64,000 nt of DNA from Agrilactobacillus fermenti. Its GTDB lineage: Bacteria; Bacillota; Bacilli; Lactobacillales; Lactobacillaceae. The translations under genes and the position numbers were made by a program. The notes below the pieces were generated by a model. That model was not told the DNA's origin. It searched no databases and was given only the letters and a program-made list of their open reading frames with translations. Positions within the stretch are counted from its first letter, which is position 1; each line of letters opens with the position of its first letter. Shown piece by piece: positions 18,027 through 27,194 of the stretch. Location of the stretch: assembly GCF_021030645.1 (NCBI RefSeq), contig NZ_JACGCJ010000002.1, positions 1 to 64,000 on the forward strand, given 5' to 3'.

Positions 18027-18058
18027 CTGGGTCTCAATAGCGGGGACTCAGCCTTTTT
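18027..18058 (-). terminator. terminator of the pfkA-pyk operon
   Basis: GGCTGAGTC/GACCCAGTC stem followed by six T on the minus strand, about 50 bases after the pyk stop. Confidence 0.85.
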
Positions 18059-18106
18059 CTGATCAATTATTCTGGAATATAATACAATACTGATTAAATC
18101 TAAATC

Positions 18107-19876
18107 TTAAAGTGAGTTAGAAGCACCACGATAAATAATACCGCGACGAGAATCAACTGTAATAACTTCACCGTCTTGAATCAATGAAGTTGCATTTTCA
18201 GCACCCACAACAACTGGGATGCCCATTGCAATACCTACAACAGCTGCATGTGATGTTAAACCACCAGTTTCAACAACTAATGCAGAAGATTTCTCAATAG
18301 CTGGTAAATAATCTTTATCTGTTGTCTTAGTAACTAAGATACCACCATCAACGGCTTTATCAACAGCATCTTTGGCACTATCAGCAACAATTGCTTTGCC
18401 GACAACAGTTTCATCACCAACACCTTGGCCGCGTGTCAATTTAGAACCGATCAATTGAACTTTCATCAAGTTAGTTGTACCACTTTCACCGACAGGCACA
18501 CCAGCGACGATCAAAATCAAGTCGCCTTCTTTAGCAAGACCTTCATCTTGAGCAATTTGAGTTGCCATAGTGAACATATCATCAGTTGTCGCAGGTTTTT
18601 CAGTCAATAGTGGTTTAACACCCCAGTTGACCGTCAAGCCGCGTTGTACTTTTTCATCGAAAGTTAAAGCTAAAATATCTGCATTTGGCCGATATTTTGA
18701 AATCATCCGTGCTGTATAGCCAGAAGCTGTTGCAGCAACGATTGTCTTAATATTCAAATCTTCAGCAACACGAACAACTGATTGACCTAAAGATTCAGTT
18801 GAGTTAGTTGTTGGAAAGGCATTGAATCGTTCAGAAGCCAATACACCACTGTTGCTGACTTCTTCTTCAGTATATTGATCGATCCGGCTCATGGCAGCTA
18901 CAGCTTCAACTGGATAGTCACCATTCGCACTCTCACCTGAAAGCATGGTTGCATCTGTACCATCTAATACAGAGTTGGCAACGTCAGTTACTTCGGCACG
19001 AGTTGGACGAGGATTTTCTTGCATAGAATCCAACATTTGTGTTGCTGTGATAACAGGTTTACCTAATGCATTGCATTTCTTGATCAACCGTTTTTGAACG
19101 AATGGGACATTTTCAAATGGAATTTCAACACCCATGTCGCCACGAGCAACCATCAACCCATCGGAAACTTTAAGAATATCATCGATATTATCGATACCTT
19201 CTTGAGATTCGATCTTAGGGAAGATTTGAACGTGTTCCATATGTTTTTCTTCTAAAATTTCACGAATATCTAAAACGTCTTGAGCTTTACGAACAAAACT
19301 TGCAGAAATATAGTTGATATTGTTGTCCAAGCCAAAACGGATATCACTACTATCTTTTTCAGTGATCCCAGGTAAGCGAATTTCAACACCAGGTGCGTTA
19401 ACACCTTTACGAGAACCAATGTAACCGTCATTTTGTACTTCAGTTACAAGTTCTTTGTTAGCTTCATCTTTTTCAGTGATTTTAAGATCAACTAAGCCGT
19501 CATCGATTAATACGTGGCCACCCACATGAGTGTCATCGTATAAACCTGGATATGTAACAGCAATTTTTTCTGGTGTACCTTCTAATGAATCATCCATAGA
19601 AATACGAATCACATCACCAGTATGTGCATCAAAGCCCTTGTTCTTTTGAACCGTAGTTCTGATTTCAGCACCCTTAGTATCTAACATGATACCAACTGTT
19701 TTACCGGTCTTCTTTTCTGCTTCATGAACCATGTTCATCCGAGAAAGATGTTCTTCATGGTCACCATGAGAGAAGTTAAAGCGAAAAACATTTGCGCCTG
19801 CTTCGATTAATTTTGTGATTGTTTCAACATCATTGCTGGCAGGACCTAATGTGCTAACAATTTTGGTTTTTTTCAT
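18107..19876 (-). CDS. pyk: pyruvate kinase with C-terminal PEP-utiliser domain
   Basis: Last step of glycolysis: phosphoenolpyruvate and ADP to pyruvate and ATP. The 589 residues comprise the TIM barrel (KKTKIVSTLGPAS, the FPKIESQEGIDNIDDIL active-site segment, MVARGDMGVEIP), the alpha/beta regulatory domain, and an extra domain of about 110 residues with the PEP-utiliser motif GGLTSHAAVV. This extension is usual in Bacillales and lactobacilli; it contains the swivelling His but is not known to be catalytic in Pyk. Follows pfkA by 77 bases as an operon. Confidence 0.98.
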   Translation of the reverse strand: MKKTKIVSTLGPASNDVETITKLIEAGANVFRFNFSHGDHEEHLSRMNMVHEAEKKTGKTVGIMLDTKGAEIRTTVQKNKGFDAHTGDVIRISMDDSLEGTPEKIAVTYPGLYDDTHVGGHVLIDDGLVDLKITEKDEANKELVTEVQNDGYIGSRKGVNAPGVEIRLPGITEKDSSDIRFGLDNNINYISASFVRKAQDVLDIREILEEKHMEHVQIFPKIESQEGIDNIDDILKVSDGLMVARGDMGVEIPFENVPFVQKRLIKKCNALGKPVITATQMLDSMQENPRPTRAEVTDVANSVLDGTDATMLSGESANGDYPVEAVAAMSRIDQYTEEEVSNSGVLASERFNAFPTTNSTESLGQSVVRVAEDLNIKTIVAATASGYTARMISKYRPNADILALTFDEKVQRGLTVNWGVKPLLTEKPATTDDMFTMATQIAQDEGLAKEGDLILIVAGVPVGESGTTNLMKVQLIGSKLTRGQGVGDETVVGKAIVADSAKDAVDKAVDGGILVTKTTDKDYLPAIEKSSALVVETGGLTSHAAVVGIAMGIPVVVGAENATSLIQDGEVITVDSRRGIIYRGASNSL

Positions 19877-19953
19877 AGGTGGGAATCTCTCCTTAAATCA
19901 ATTTTATAAAAACCTAATACTTAAGATACCAAGAATCTAATAAAATGCAAACC

Positions 19954-20922
<969 letters not shown>

Positions 20923-21053
20923 TCAATTAAAAATTCATGAAAATACAAGTCGCAACTCGTTTTCACAGACATTGTTAATATACCACCTTTCATTCAAAAA
21001 GTCTGCATGTTTTTGAAATGTAAAGGCTTTAAGCCGCTATTTATTTTGAAACT

Positions 21054-24000
21054 TTATTTGAAAACAACATTTTCTTTGCCGAGCAACTTTTCTAGTGTCT
21101 GCCTCAAGGCCTCAGTCCAGGTGATCCAGTGTGTTTCTTTTAATAATAATTTGCGCTGATCTTTGCGCAAAAATATGACGACCGGTGTTGTGCCATGGAA
21201 TTTTTGTAATGCCTGATAAACTTCCTGTCGTAATTCTGCCGTATCCAAGACTGTCGGGATCTGCAAATATAATTTTTGCTGTTGCTTTAAGCTGCGTTCT
21301 ACCTGCTGCTTTTGGTCAGATTGTTCCGCAGTTACTGCAGTCGGTGTGGATACTTTAGCAATTTGTTCAGCTAATGTCATATGATTGGCAATCAATTGTG
21401 GGGCGTGATCCTTGTCCCACTCAAATTTGCCGTCGATCATAATGTTCTGGTCCTTTTGTAACCAAGTCTGTATCTGTTTATAAACATTAGGAAATACAGT
21501 GACACTAAAAGTCTGCGTTAGGTCTTCACCAGACAAAAATGCCATTTGGGCACCCTTTTTTGTGCGGATCACCTTAACCTTACGGACATAGTACAGTACG
21601 CGCCCAGTTTTATCTGGAGCCAAATTCAGAATTGGTTCGTGAGGCAAGGATTTAAACCGTTCTAAAGGATGACCTGAGATATAAGTACCTAGTAAGTCAG
21701 CTTCCAATTGGGCTTTTTCAGCTTTGGCATAATCATCAACATAGGCCATTTCTGGAGTCAATATCTCAAAAAGCGATATGGAATCGCCCGCTAATGTGAT
21801 ACTATCAATTAATTTTGGCAGATTCGTCAGCAATTGTTTGCGATTTGATCGAAGCATATCAAAAGCACCCACTTCGATAAGTGGTTTAATCGTATCAACT
21901 TTCAAAAACTTGTTGGGTAACCGTTTAAGAAAATCTTCTAAGCTTTGAAATAACCCCTCATTTGCACGAGCTGTCAGAATAACCTGGATCAAGTCCCGAC
22001 GCACGCCTTTAATTGAAATAAAGCCAAAACGAATCTGCCCTTCTTTTTCTGTAAAATCAAAATTGCTTTGGTTGATATCAGGCCCCAATATTTTGATTTG
22101 ACGTTGCTTTGCTTCCCTAAAGTATGTTTTTGTTTTGACATCGTTACCAATACTTGTGTTTAAAAGGGCGGTAAAAAAGCTTGCAGGAAAATGCACTTTA
22201 ACGTAGGCCAACCAAAAAGCCAGTTTACTATAAGCCACTGCGTGGGATCGATTAAAGCCATAGTTTGCGAAACGTTCAATATATTCATAAACCATGCGTG
22301 CAGACGTTACTGAAAACCCCTTAGCTACAGCACCGTCAATAAACTTCGTACGATTTTCATCAATGACTGCCTTTTTCTTTTTACTCATAGCCCGCCTGAG
22401 CAAATCGGCTTCGCCAAGTGTAAAGCCACCCATAACACTAGCAACTTGCATGACCTGTTCTTGATAAACTAATACACCATAAGTTGGCTTCAAAATTGGT
22501 TCTAAAGCTTCATCTGCATAAACAACTGGCTCTTGACCATTTTTACGCGCAATAAATGTATCTATGTTTTCCATTGGTCCTGGCCGATATAACGCATTAG
22601 TCGCGACGATATCTTCAAAAGAATCTGGCTGCAACTGTCGTAAAACCCGTTTGATACCATCGGATTCAAATTGGAAAACTCCGTTTGTGTCGCCATGTTG
22701 AAATAGTGCCAAAGTTTTAACGTCATCTAATGGAATCTTATGCGGCGAAAAGTCTGGATCGCTTTCCCGATGGACAGCATCTGTAACTTGAGCTAAAATA
22801 TTTAAATTTTTCAAGCCTAGAAAATCCATCTTTAATAACCCAACTGCTTCCACATCGCCCATAGGGTATTGCGTCAGCGGAATTTCATCGCCGCCAATTT
22901 GCAAGGCCACACGTTGGGTCAAAGGTTCATCACTTAAAACAACGCCAGCCGCGTGCGTTGAATAATGGCGTGGCAGGCCTTCTAGCTGCTGGGCCGTTTT
23001 AAAAATACGTTCGTTGATATGGTTCTGATGAACGATTCGCTGCAAACTAGGAGATTGTTCATAGGCTTGTGTTAGGGTGATTTTTAAGACACTGGGTATG
23101 GCCTTAGACCACTGATTTGCTTCGGTTTGTGAAATGCCAAAAACTCGACCCACATCTCGGAGGGCCATTTTAGCTGCTAAAGTCCCAAATGTAATAATCT
23201 GGGATACATGGTCAGCGCCATAACGCTGATAAACATAGTCCAGAAGTTCATCCCGGCGATTATCAGGAATATCCAAATCAATGTCTGGCATATTTGCCCG
23301 ATTAGGATTCAAAAATCTTTCAAATAAAAGATTATATTGAATGGGATCTACATCAGTAATACCCAATAAATAAGCAACCAATGAACCAGCGGCTGAACCC
23401 CGGCCAGCACCTGTCATAATATTAGCTTGATGCGCATAGTTGATCACATCCCAAACAATCAAAAAGTAATCTGCAAAGCCCATTTTATTAATTACTTGTA
23501 ATTCATAATCGATGCGTTTCTGATAGGTTGGATTCATTGTCATGGATGCAAAGCGGCTTTGCCACCCTTGTTGAACTAACTGATATAAGTAGCTCTTAGC
23601 GGATTCTTGGTTAGGTGTCGGAAATTTGGGCAATCGCGTGCGTTGTCCCAAATCAAGTTCCACCTGACATTCATTGGCAATGCGCAGATTATTGCGGATC
23701 GCCTCTTGATCATTCTGCTGCTCAAAAGGCTGCTGTGCGGCAGTTGGTGTTGGCAAATAAAAGGGCCCTTCACTATCTTGTAATTCTGTTTTTAAATTTA
23801 ATTTTGAACCAGCATCAATATGCTGCAAAACCTTTGTATCGAAAGCTTGATCAGCGGTTAAATAATCCACTTTGCCCAATGCACATGTCTGTAGTTGATT
23901 TTGGTGCGCAATAATTTGGGTCTTAGAAAGTGCCCTACTAAAATTGCCCTGCAAAGTTAAACCAATAAGTAAATCGTTAGGATCTAATAATGATTTCAAA

Positions 24001-24473
24001 TGATTTAAGTAAGCATCTGCCTGCTGATTACTGCCATCCGCAATCAAATATTCCAACTCACCTCGCGGCGGCAAAACAACAAATAGATCTGAAAGTACAT
24101 CCTGTAATTCGGTAATAGATACCGACTGATCCGGATGCATCATGATTCGCGTCGAAATTTCTAAAAGGTGTTGATACCCCTGACTATTCTTAGCGTAAAA
24201 TAAATAAGGATAACGTTGATCATCGTACTGGGCAGATACACCGCCTAGATAAGCTGTCAAACCCAAGATTGGACGAATATGCTGCTGCTGGCACGCTTTA
24301 TAAAAATCAATTAAGCCATAGACGACATTAACGTCAGTAATAGCCAAAGCTTGATAGCCCATCTCAGAAGCACGCTGTACTAATTCTGGAATTTTTATCG
24401 GACTTTGTAGCAGACTAAAAGAAGATTTTACCTGTAATTGCGTAAAATTCGGTGTAAAAGTCATTCTTTTCAT
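21054..24473 (-). CDS. dnaE: DNA polymerase III subunit alpha, DnaE type
   Basis: Second replicative polymerase of low-GC Gram-positives, extending primers on the lagging strand. The N-terminal PHP domain, the C-family polymerase core with the catalytic PDIDLDIPD near residue 395, the helix-hairpin-helix region and a C-terminal OB domain are all present in about 1139 residues. The PHP metal ligands are degenerate (see findings), as is typical of a non-proofreading DnaE. The frame opens at 24530, but that prefix is non-conserved; ATG 24473 is chosen, with ATG 24464 as alternative. Confidence 0.96.
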   Translation of the reverse strand: MKRMTFTPNFTQLQVKSSFSLLQSPIKIPELVQRASEMGYQALAITDVNVVYGLIDFYKACQQQHIRPILGLTAYLGGVSAQYDDQRYPYLFYAKNSQGYQHLLEISTRIMMHPDQSVSITELQDVLSDLFVVLPPRGELEYLIADGSNQQADAYLNHLKSLLDPNDLLIGLTLQGNFSRALSKTQIIAHQNQLQTCALGKVDYLTADQAFDTKVLQHIDAGSKLNLKTELQDSEGPFYLPTPTAAQQPFEQQNDQEAIRNNLRIANECQVELDLGQRTRLPKFPTPNQESAKSYLYQLVQQGWQSRFASMTMNPTYQKRIDYELQVINKMGFADYFLIVWDVINYAHQANIMTGAGRGSAAGSLVAYLLGITDVDPIQYNLLFERFLNPNRANMPDIDLDIPDNRRDELLDYVYQRYGADHVSQIITFGTLAAKMALRDVGRVFGISQTEANQWSKAIPSVLKITLTQAYEQSPSLQRIVHQNHINERIFKTAQQLEGLPRHYSTHAAGVVLSDEPLTQRVALQIGGDEIPLTQYPMGDVEAVGLLKMDFLGLKNLNILAQVTDAVHRESDPDFSPHKIPLDDVKTLALFQHGDTNGVFQFESDGIKRVLRQLQPDSFEDIVATNALYRPGPMENIDTFIARKNGQEPVVYADEALEPILKPTYGVLVYQEQVMQVASVMGGFTLGEADLLRRAMSKKKKAVIDENRTKFIDGAVAKGFSVTSARMVYEYIERFANYGFNRSHAVAYSKLAFWLAYVKVHFPASFFTALLNTSIGNDVKTKTYFREAKQRQIKILGPDINQSNFDFTEKEGQIRFGFISIKGVRRDLIQVILTARANEGLFQSLEDFLKRLPNKFLKVDTIKPLIEVGAFDMLRSNRKQLLTNLPKLIDSITLAGDSISLFEILTPEMAYVDDYAKAEKAQLEADLLGTYISGHPLERFKSLPHEPILNLAPDKTGRVLYYVRKVKVIRTKKGAQMAFLSGEDLTQTFSVTVFPNVYKQIQTWLQKDQNIMIDGKFEWDKDHAPQLIANHMTLAEQIAKVSTPTAVTAEQSDQKQQVERSLKQQQKLYLQIPTVLDTAELRQEVYQALQKFHGTTPVVIFLRKDQRKLLLKETHWITWTEALRQTLEKLLGKENVVFK

Positions 24474-24519
24474 ACACCCCTTTTTTCGAATACTTATATA
24501 TAATATTAAAGATAACAGG

Positions 24520-24549
24520 TTCACGAGCAAAATAAAATTATGCTATACT
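24520..24549 (+). promoter_or_regulatory. promoter of the DUF2929 gene
   Basis: Extended -10 TGCTATACT (TATACT at 24544-24549) with a TTCACG-like -35 18 bases upstream. It is placed just before the plus-strand gene. Confidence 0.6.
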
Positions 24550-24581
24550 AAACGGGCAACCTGATGAAAGAGGGTCAAAAA

Positions 24582-24767
24582 ATGCGTTACATTATGATGA
24601 TGTTTTGGGGCGCTATTTTCGGATTTATTGTCGGATTCATCGGCTCATCTTTAACCCATACAACTTTCGTACCTATTCAAGCCGTCGGTACCGCAGTCGT
24701 TTTTGCGATTGTTTTAGGCTTTGTGCCTGCTTTATTAAACTGGTCTGAAAAATTAAGTACGAAATAA
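24582..24767 (+). CDS. DUF2929 (YjzD-like) membrane protein
   Basis: A 61-residue protein with two predicted membrane helices separated by a short loop (residues about 3-22 and 33-52). It resembles the YjzD/DUF2929 family of unknown function, which in lactobacilli is often divergent from dnaE. The ATG at 24582 is chosen over one at 24564 because AGAGGG lies seven bases upstream of it and the product then begins with the family's MRYI. Confidence 0.82.
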   Translation: MRYIMMMFWGAIFGFIVGFIGSSLTHTTFVPIQAVGTAVVFAIVLGFVPALLNWSEKLSTK

Positions 24768-24781
24768 CTTCCCAACATTTT

Positions 24782-24829
24782 AGAAAGTGACTGATGCGAA
24801 TTAATATTTTGCATCAGTCACTTTTATTT
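24782..24829 (+). terminator. terminator after the DUF2929 gene
   Basis: AAAGTGACTGATGC/GCATCAGTCACTTT stem followed by TTATTTTAT. Confidence 0.85.
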
Positions 24830-24969
24830 TATAAATAATTAGATCTGAATCAGTTTCTGCTGTAAGAAAAAACTTTTGGCTGACAGCTATCTTGAGAATA
24901 TTGAATATGTCTTTTTGATAATCGTTGATAGTCTCTAATGCCATGAGATGTCCTAACTGCCGAATTACT

Positions 24970-24995
24970 ATATCATTTTATAAATATGATATAAT
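24970..24995 (+). promoter_or_regulatory. promoter and palindromic operator candidate of the GntR gene
   Basis: A -10 box TATAAT (24990-24995) overlaps a perfect inverted repeat ATATCAT-N9-ATGATAT (24970-24992), 25 bases before the start codon. Position over the promoter suggests autoregulation. No good -35 is seen. The operator role is inferred. Confidence 0.5.
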
Positions 24996-25018
24996 ATAAT
25001 GAAAAGGAGTGCTGCACC

Positions 25019-26032
25019 ATGTCGGAACCGTTATATCAAGTGATCATCAATGACCTATCTCAGCTAATCAACACGCAACAATTAAAGCCTGGTGATCGTT
25101 TACCTACCGAGTCAGATTTAAGCAAGCAATATCAAGTCAGCCGCATAACTGCAAAACGTGCACTAGATGATTTAGAACGCGCTGGTATGATCTATCGCAA
25201 GCGTGGGGCTGGCAGTTTTGTCGCTAAACCAGTGACAACTAATAACCCCCAAAATACCATCCACCAAATCTATCTCATTTTTGAAAAACGCCAAGATCAA
25301 GAATTACAATTTGAATTAACCTTGCGCCAGGCCTTACAAGAGACCAAGAACTGCCAATATTATCGGGTGCTCAGTTTTGATCTCAAGCAGGCCAATCAAC
25401 TAGACTTAGGCTCATTACAACCGGCGACAGATCAGGTTCTTGTTCTAGGTCATTTATCATCTGAAAACTTAATATATCAAATACAATTAAAAGATATATC
25501 ATTATACCATATCATACCATTTGCTAATGCTAGCTCTCAAACTATTCCACCAACCATGCAACTTAACACACAAGCTTTTACCCAACTACTCCTAAGTTGG
25601 GTGACAAGTACAAATGTTTTCTATCAACAACCTTCTGCCAGCGCTGGTTTAACAGATTTATCATTCGTCCCTAGTATTATCAACCAACTAAAAACAACTC
25701 AACCAAAATTACTGCAACATTTCCACTTTACGACCGCTCAATCCCCTACTATTAACTTTGACTCCGAATTAGATTCACAGACCAAAATTATCTTTACAAA
25801 TTTTTACGACCTGATCAATTTTCAAGCTACCCATTCAAAGATAGATATAGACCTGGAACCTGTTCTATATACGACATTTTTGACAGCTCAACAAATGGCC
25901 TATTTAAGAACAAATCAAATCACTAGCTATTACTTCCCTTTAGCACCAATTATTAAAGCCGTTTTGGAAATTTTAACCCAAAAAAATGATGTCAATGATC
26001 TACCCATCATCGACATCATGAAATTGTCTTAA
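25019..26032 (+). CDS. GntR-family transcriptional regulator, orphan
   Basis: A 337-residue regulator. Residues 1-70 form a clear GntR winged helix (LKPGDRLPTESDLSKQYQVSRITAKRALDD is the signature region). The remaining 265 residues are not UTRA-like; the length and the segment VLVLGHLSSENL resemble the LacI-type sugar-binding fold of AraR-like regulators, but conservation is weak. This half is unusually rich in Gln, Thr and Asn and AT-rich in coding sequence. No transport or catabolic genes adjoin it, so its ligand and targets are unknown. AAAAGGAG precedes the ATG. Confidence 0.85.
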   Translation: MSEPLYQVIINDLSQLINTQQLKPGDRLPTESDLSKQYQVSRITAKRALDDLERAGMIYRKRGAGSFVAKPVTTNNPQNTIHQIYLIFEKRQDQELQFELTLRQALQETKNCQYYRVLSFDLKQANQLDLGSLQPATDQVLVLGHLSSENLIYQIQLKDISLYHIIPFANASSQTIPPTMQLNTQAFTQLLLSWVTSTNVFYQQPSASAGLTDLSFVPSIINQLKTTQPKLLQHFHFTTAQSPTINFDSELDSQTKIIFTNFYDLINFQATHSKIDIDLEPVLYTTFLTAQQMAYLRTNQITSYYFPLAPIIKAVLEILTQKNDVNDLPIIDIMKLS

Positions 26033-26045
26033 ATCTTTTATCTAC

Positions 26046-26771
26046 TTATTTAGTGATAAAAACATAAATATTTTTATCACTAAAGGCAACGTCGAATTTG
26101 ACCCCTTTAGATTTAATGGTGTCAATTGTCGTTTTACCATTTTTTACAGATTTCGTTTTATCCCCGAACTGTTTGAGCACTGTTTTGCCATCAGCGCCAG
26201 TTACTGTAGCTAACGTAGCTAATTGGGTTGCAAAAGCCGTCAAATCCTTTTTCTGTTTCATGTTCGACGTCTTAGTAATTAACGTTAAGCCCATTAATTG
26301 ATCATTGCTAACAACACCACGCACCGTTAATTTATTATCCTTTGCAATTAAACCGTTGTATTGATGTTTTTGCGATAAATTATCGACTAATTGTAAAGGC
26401 GTTTGTTGTGTTGCTTGACTAGCCATCGTATAACCTGCCAGAAATTGAGCAAACGGCATAATCGCAGTTGCCTTATTTACGGTTACTTGTTTTTGCAGTG
26501 ATCCCGATTTTATGGCAACTTCAGCAGTTTGATTCGCACGAGGGATTGTAATGGCAAAAGCACCATCACGTACAGGCGCTTCTTGCCATTTACCATGAGC
26601 TACCTGATACTTCACTTGACTTGTGTTAGCATGCCCCTTAATAACTGTGGCCATCAAATCTGGTTGATAATTTTTCTTATTCGTACTTAATTTCTGAGTT
26701 TGACACCCAGATAGGATAACCATCAAAACAATACCCATCAAACTCAAAACCCATTTTCGTGTCTTTTGCAT
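26046..26771 (-). CDS. putative lipoprotein of unknown function
   Basis: A 241-residue secreted protein with a typical lipoprotein signal: basic start, hydrophobic stretch (WVLSLMGIVLMVILSGC) and Cys at about residue 23. The mature part is Lys/Thr/Gln-rich, with two repeated-looking beta segments and a C-terminal half that could be a small ligand- or polymer-binding domain. I do not recognise the family. It converges on the GntR gene with only 13 bases between them, and its last codons contain a 13-base inverted repeat. Nothing near it suggests a pathway. Confidence 0.75.
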   Translation of the reverse strand: MQKTRKWVLSLMGIVLMVILSGCQTQKLSTNKKNYQPDLMATVIKGHANTSQVKYQVAHGKWQEAPVRDGAFAITIPRANQTAEVAIKSGSLQKQVTVNKATAIMPFAQFLAGYTMASQATQQTPLQLVDNLSQKHQYNGLIAKDNKLTVRGVVSNDQLMGLTLITKTSNMKQKKDLTAFATQLATLATVTGADGKTVLKQFGDKTKSVKNGKTTIDTIKSKGVKFDVAFSDKNIYVFITK

Positions 26772-26829
26772 TTTCTACGCTTCCCATATTCAAAAATAAC
26801 GAACTTATAAATATACACATAAAATAAGT

Positions 26830-26869
26830 AAAGGTGACTGAAATCAGAATTGATTTCAACCACCTTTTT
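26830..26869 (-). terminator. terminator after rpmF
   Basis: GGTGGTTGAAATCA/TGATTTCAGTCACC stem between rpmF and the lipoprotein gene. T-rich sequence flanks both sides, so it may act in both directions. Confidence 0.65.
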
Positions 26870-26887
26870 GTAAAAAATATAGACAAA

Positions 26888-27067
26888 CTAATCGTTGTTG
26901 TCTTTAATAACTTGTTGGCCTTTGTAATAGCCCTTTGGTGAAACGTGATGACTTACGCGGTATTCACCACTAGTTGCATCAAAATGAACATTAGGTACAT
27001 TCAATTTAATGTGACCACGGCGCATACGTTTCTTGGTTTTTGAGGTTCTTCTTGCTGGAACTGCCAT
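26888..27067 (-). CDS. rpmF: 50S ribosomal protein L32
   Basis: A 59-residue basic ribosomal protein starting [18 protein letters not shown], the typical L32 N-terminus, and ending in [10 protein letters not shown]. It is the cysteine-free type, so no zinc site is expected. AAAGGAG lies upstream of the ATG. The common partner yceD (DUF177) is not next to it here; rpmF stands alone between clpB and the lipoprotein gene. Confidence 0.96.
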   Translation of the reverse strand: MAVPARRTSKTKKRMRRGHIKLNVPNVHFDATSGEYRVSHHVSPKGYYKGQQVIKDNND

Positions 27068-27194
27068 GTCTATTCAAACTCCTTTAATTAACTTTGCAAA
27101 ATTAATAAATTAGTCGCGTGAGAATCGACTCATCTCGGCTAAAAAGCCTACAACAAACATAATACTAGATGTTTCACTATGAAGCAAGTTTATT

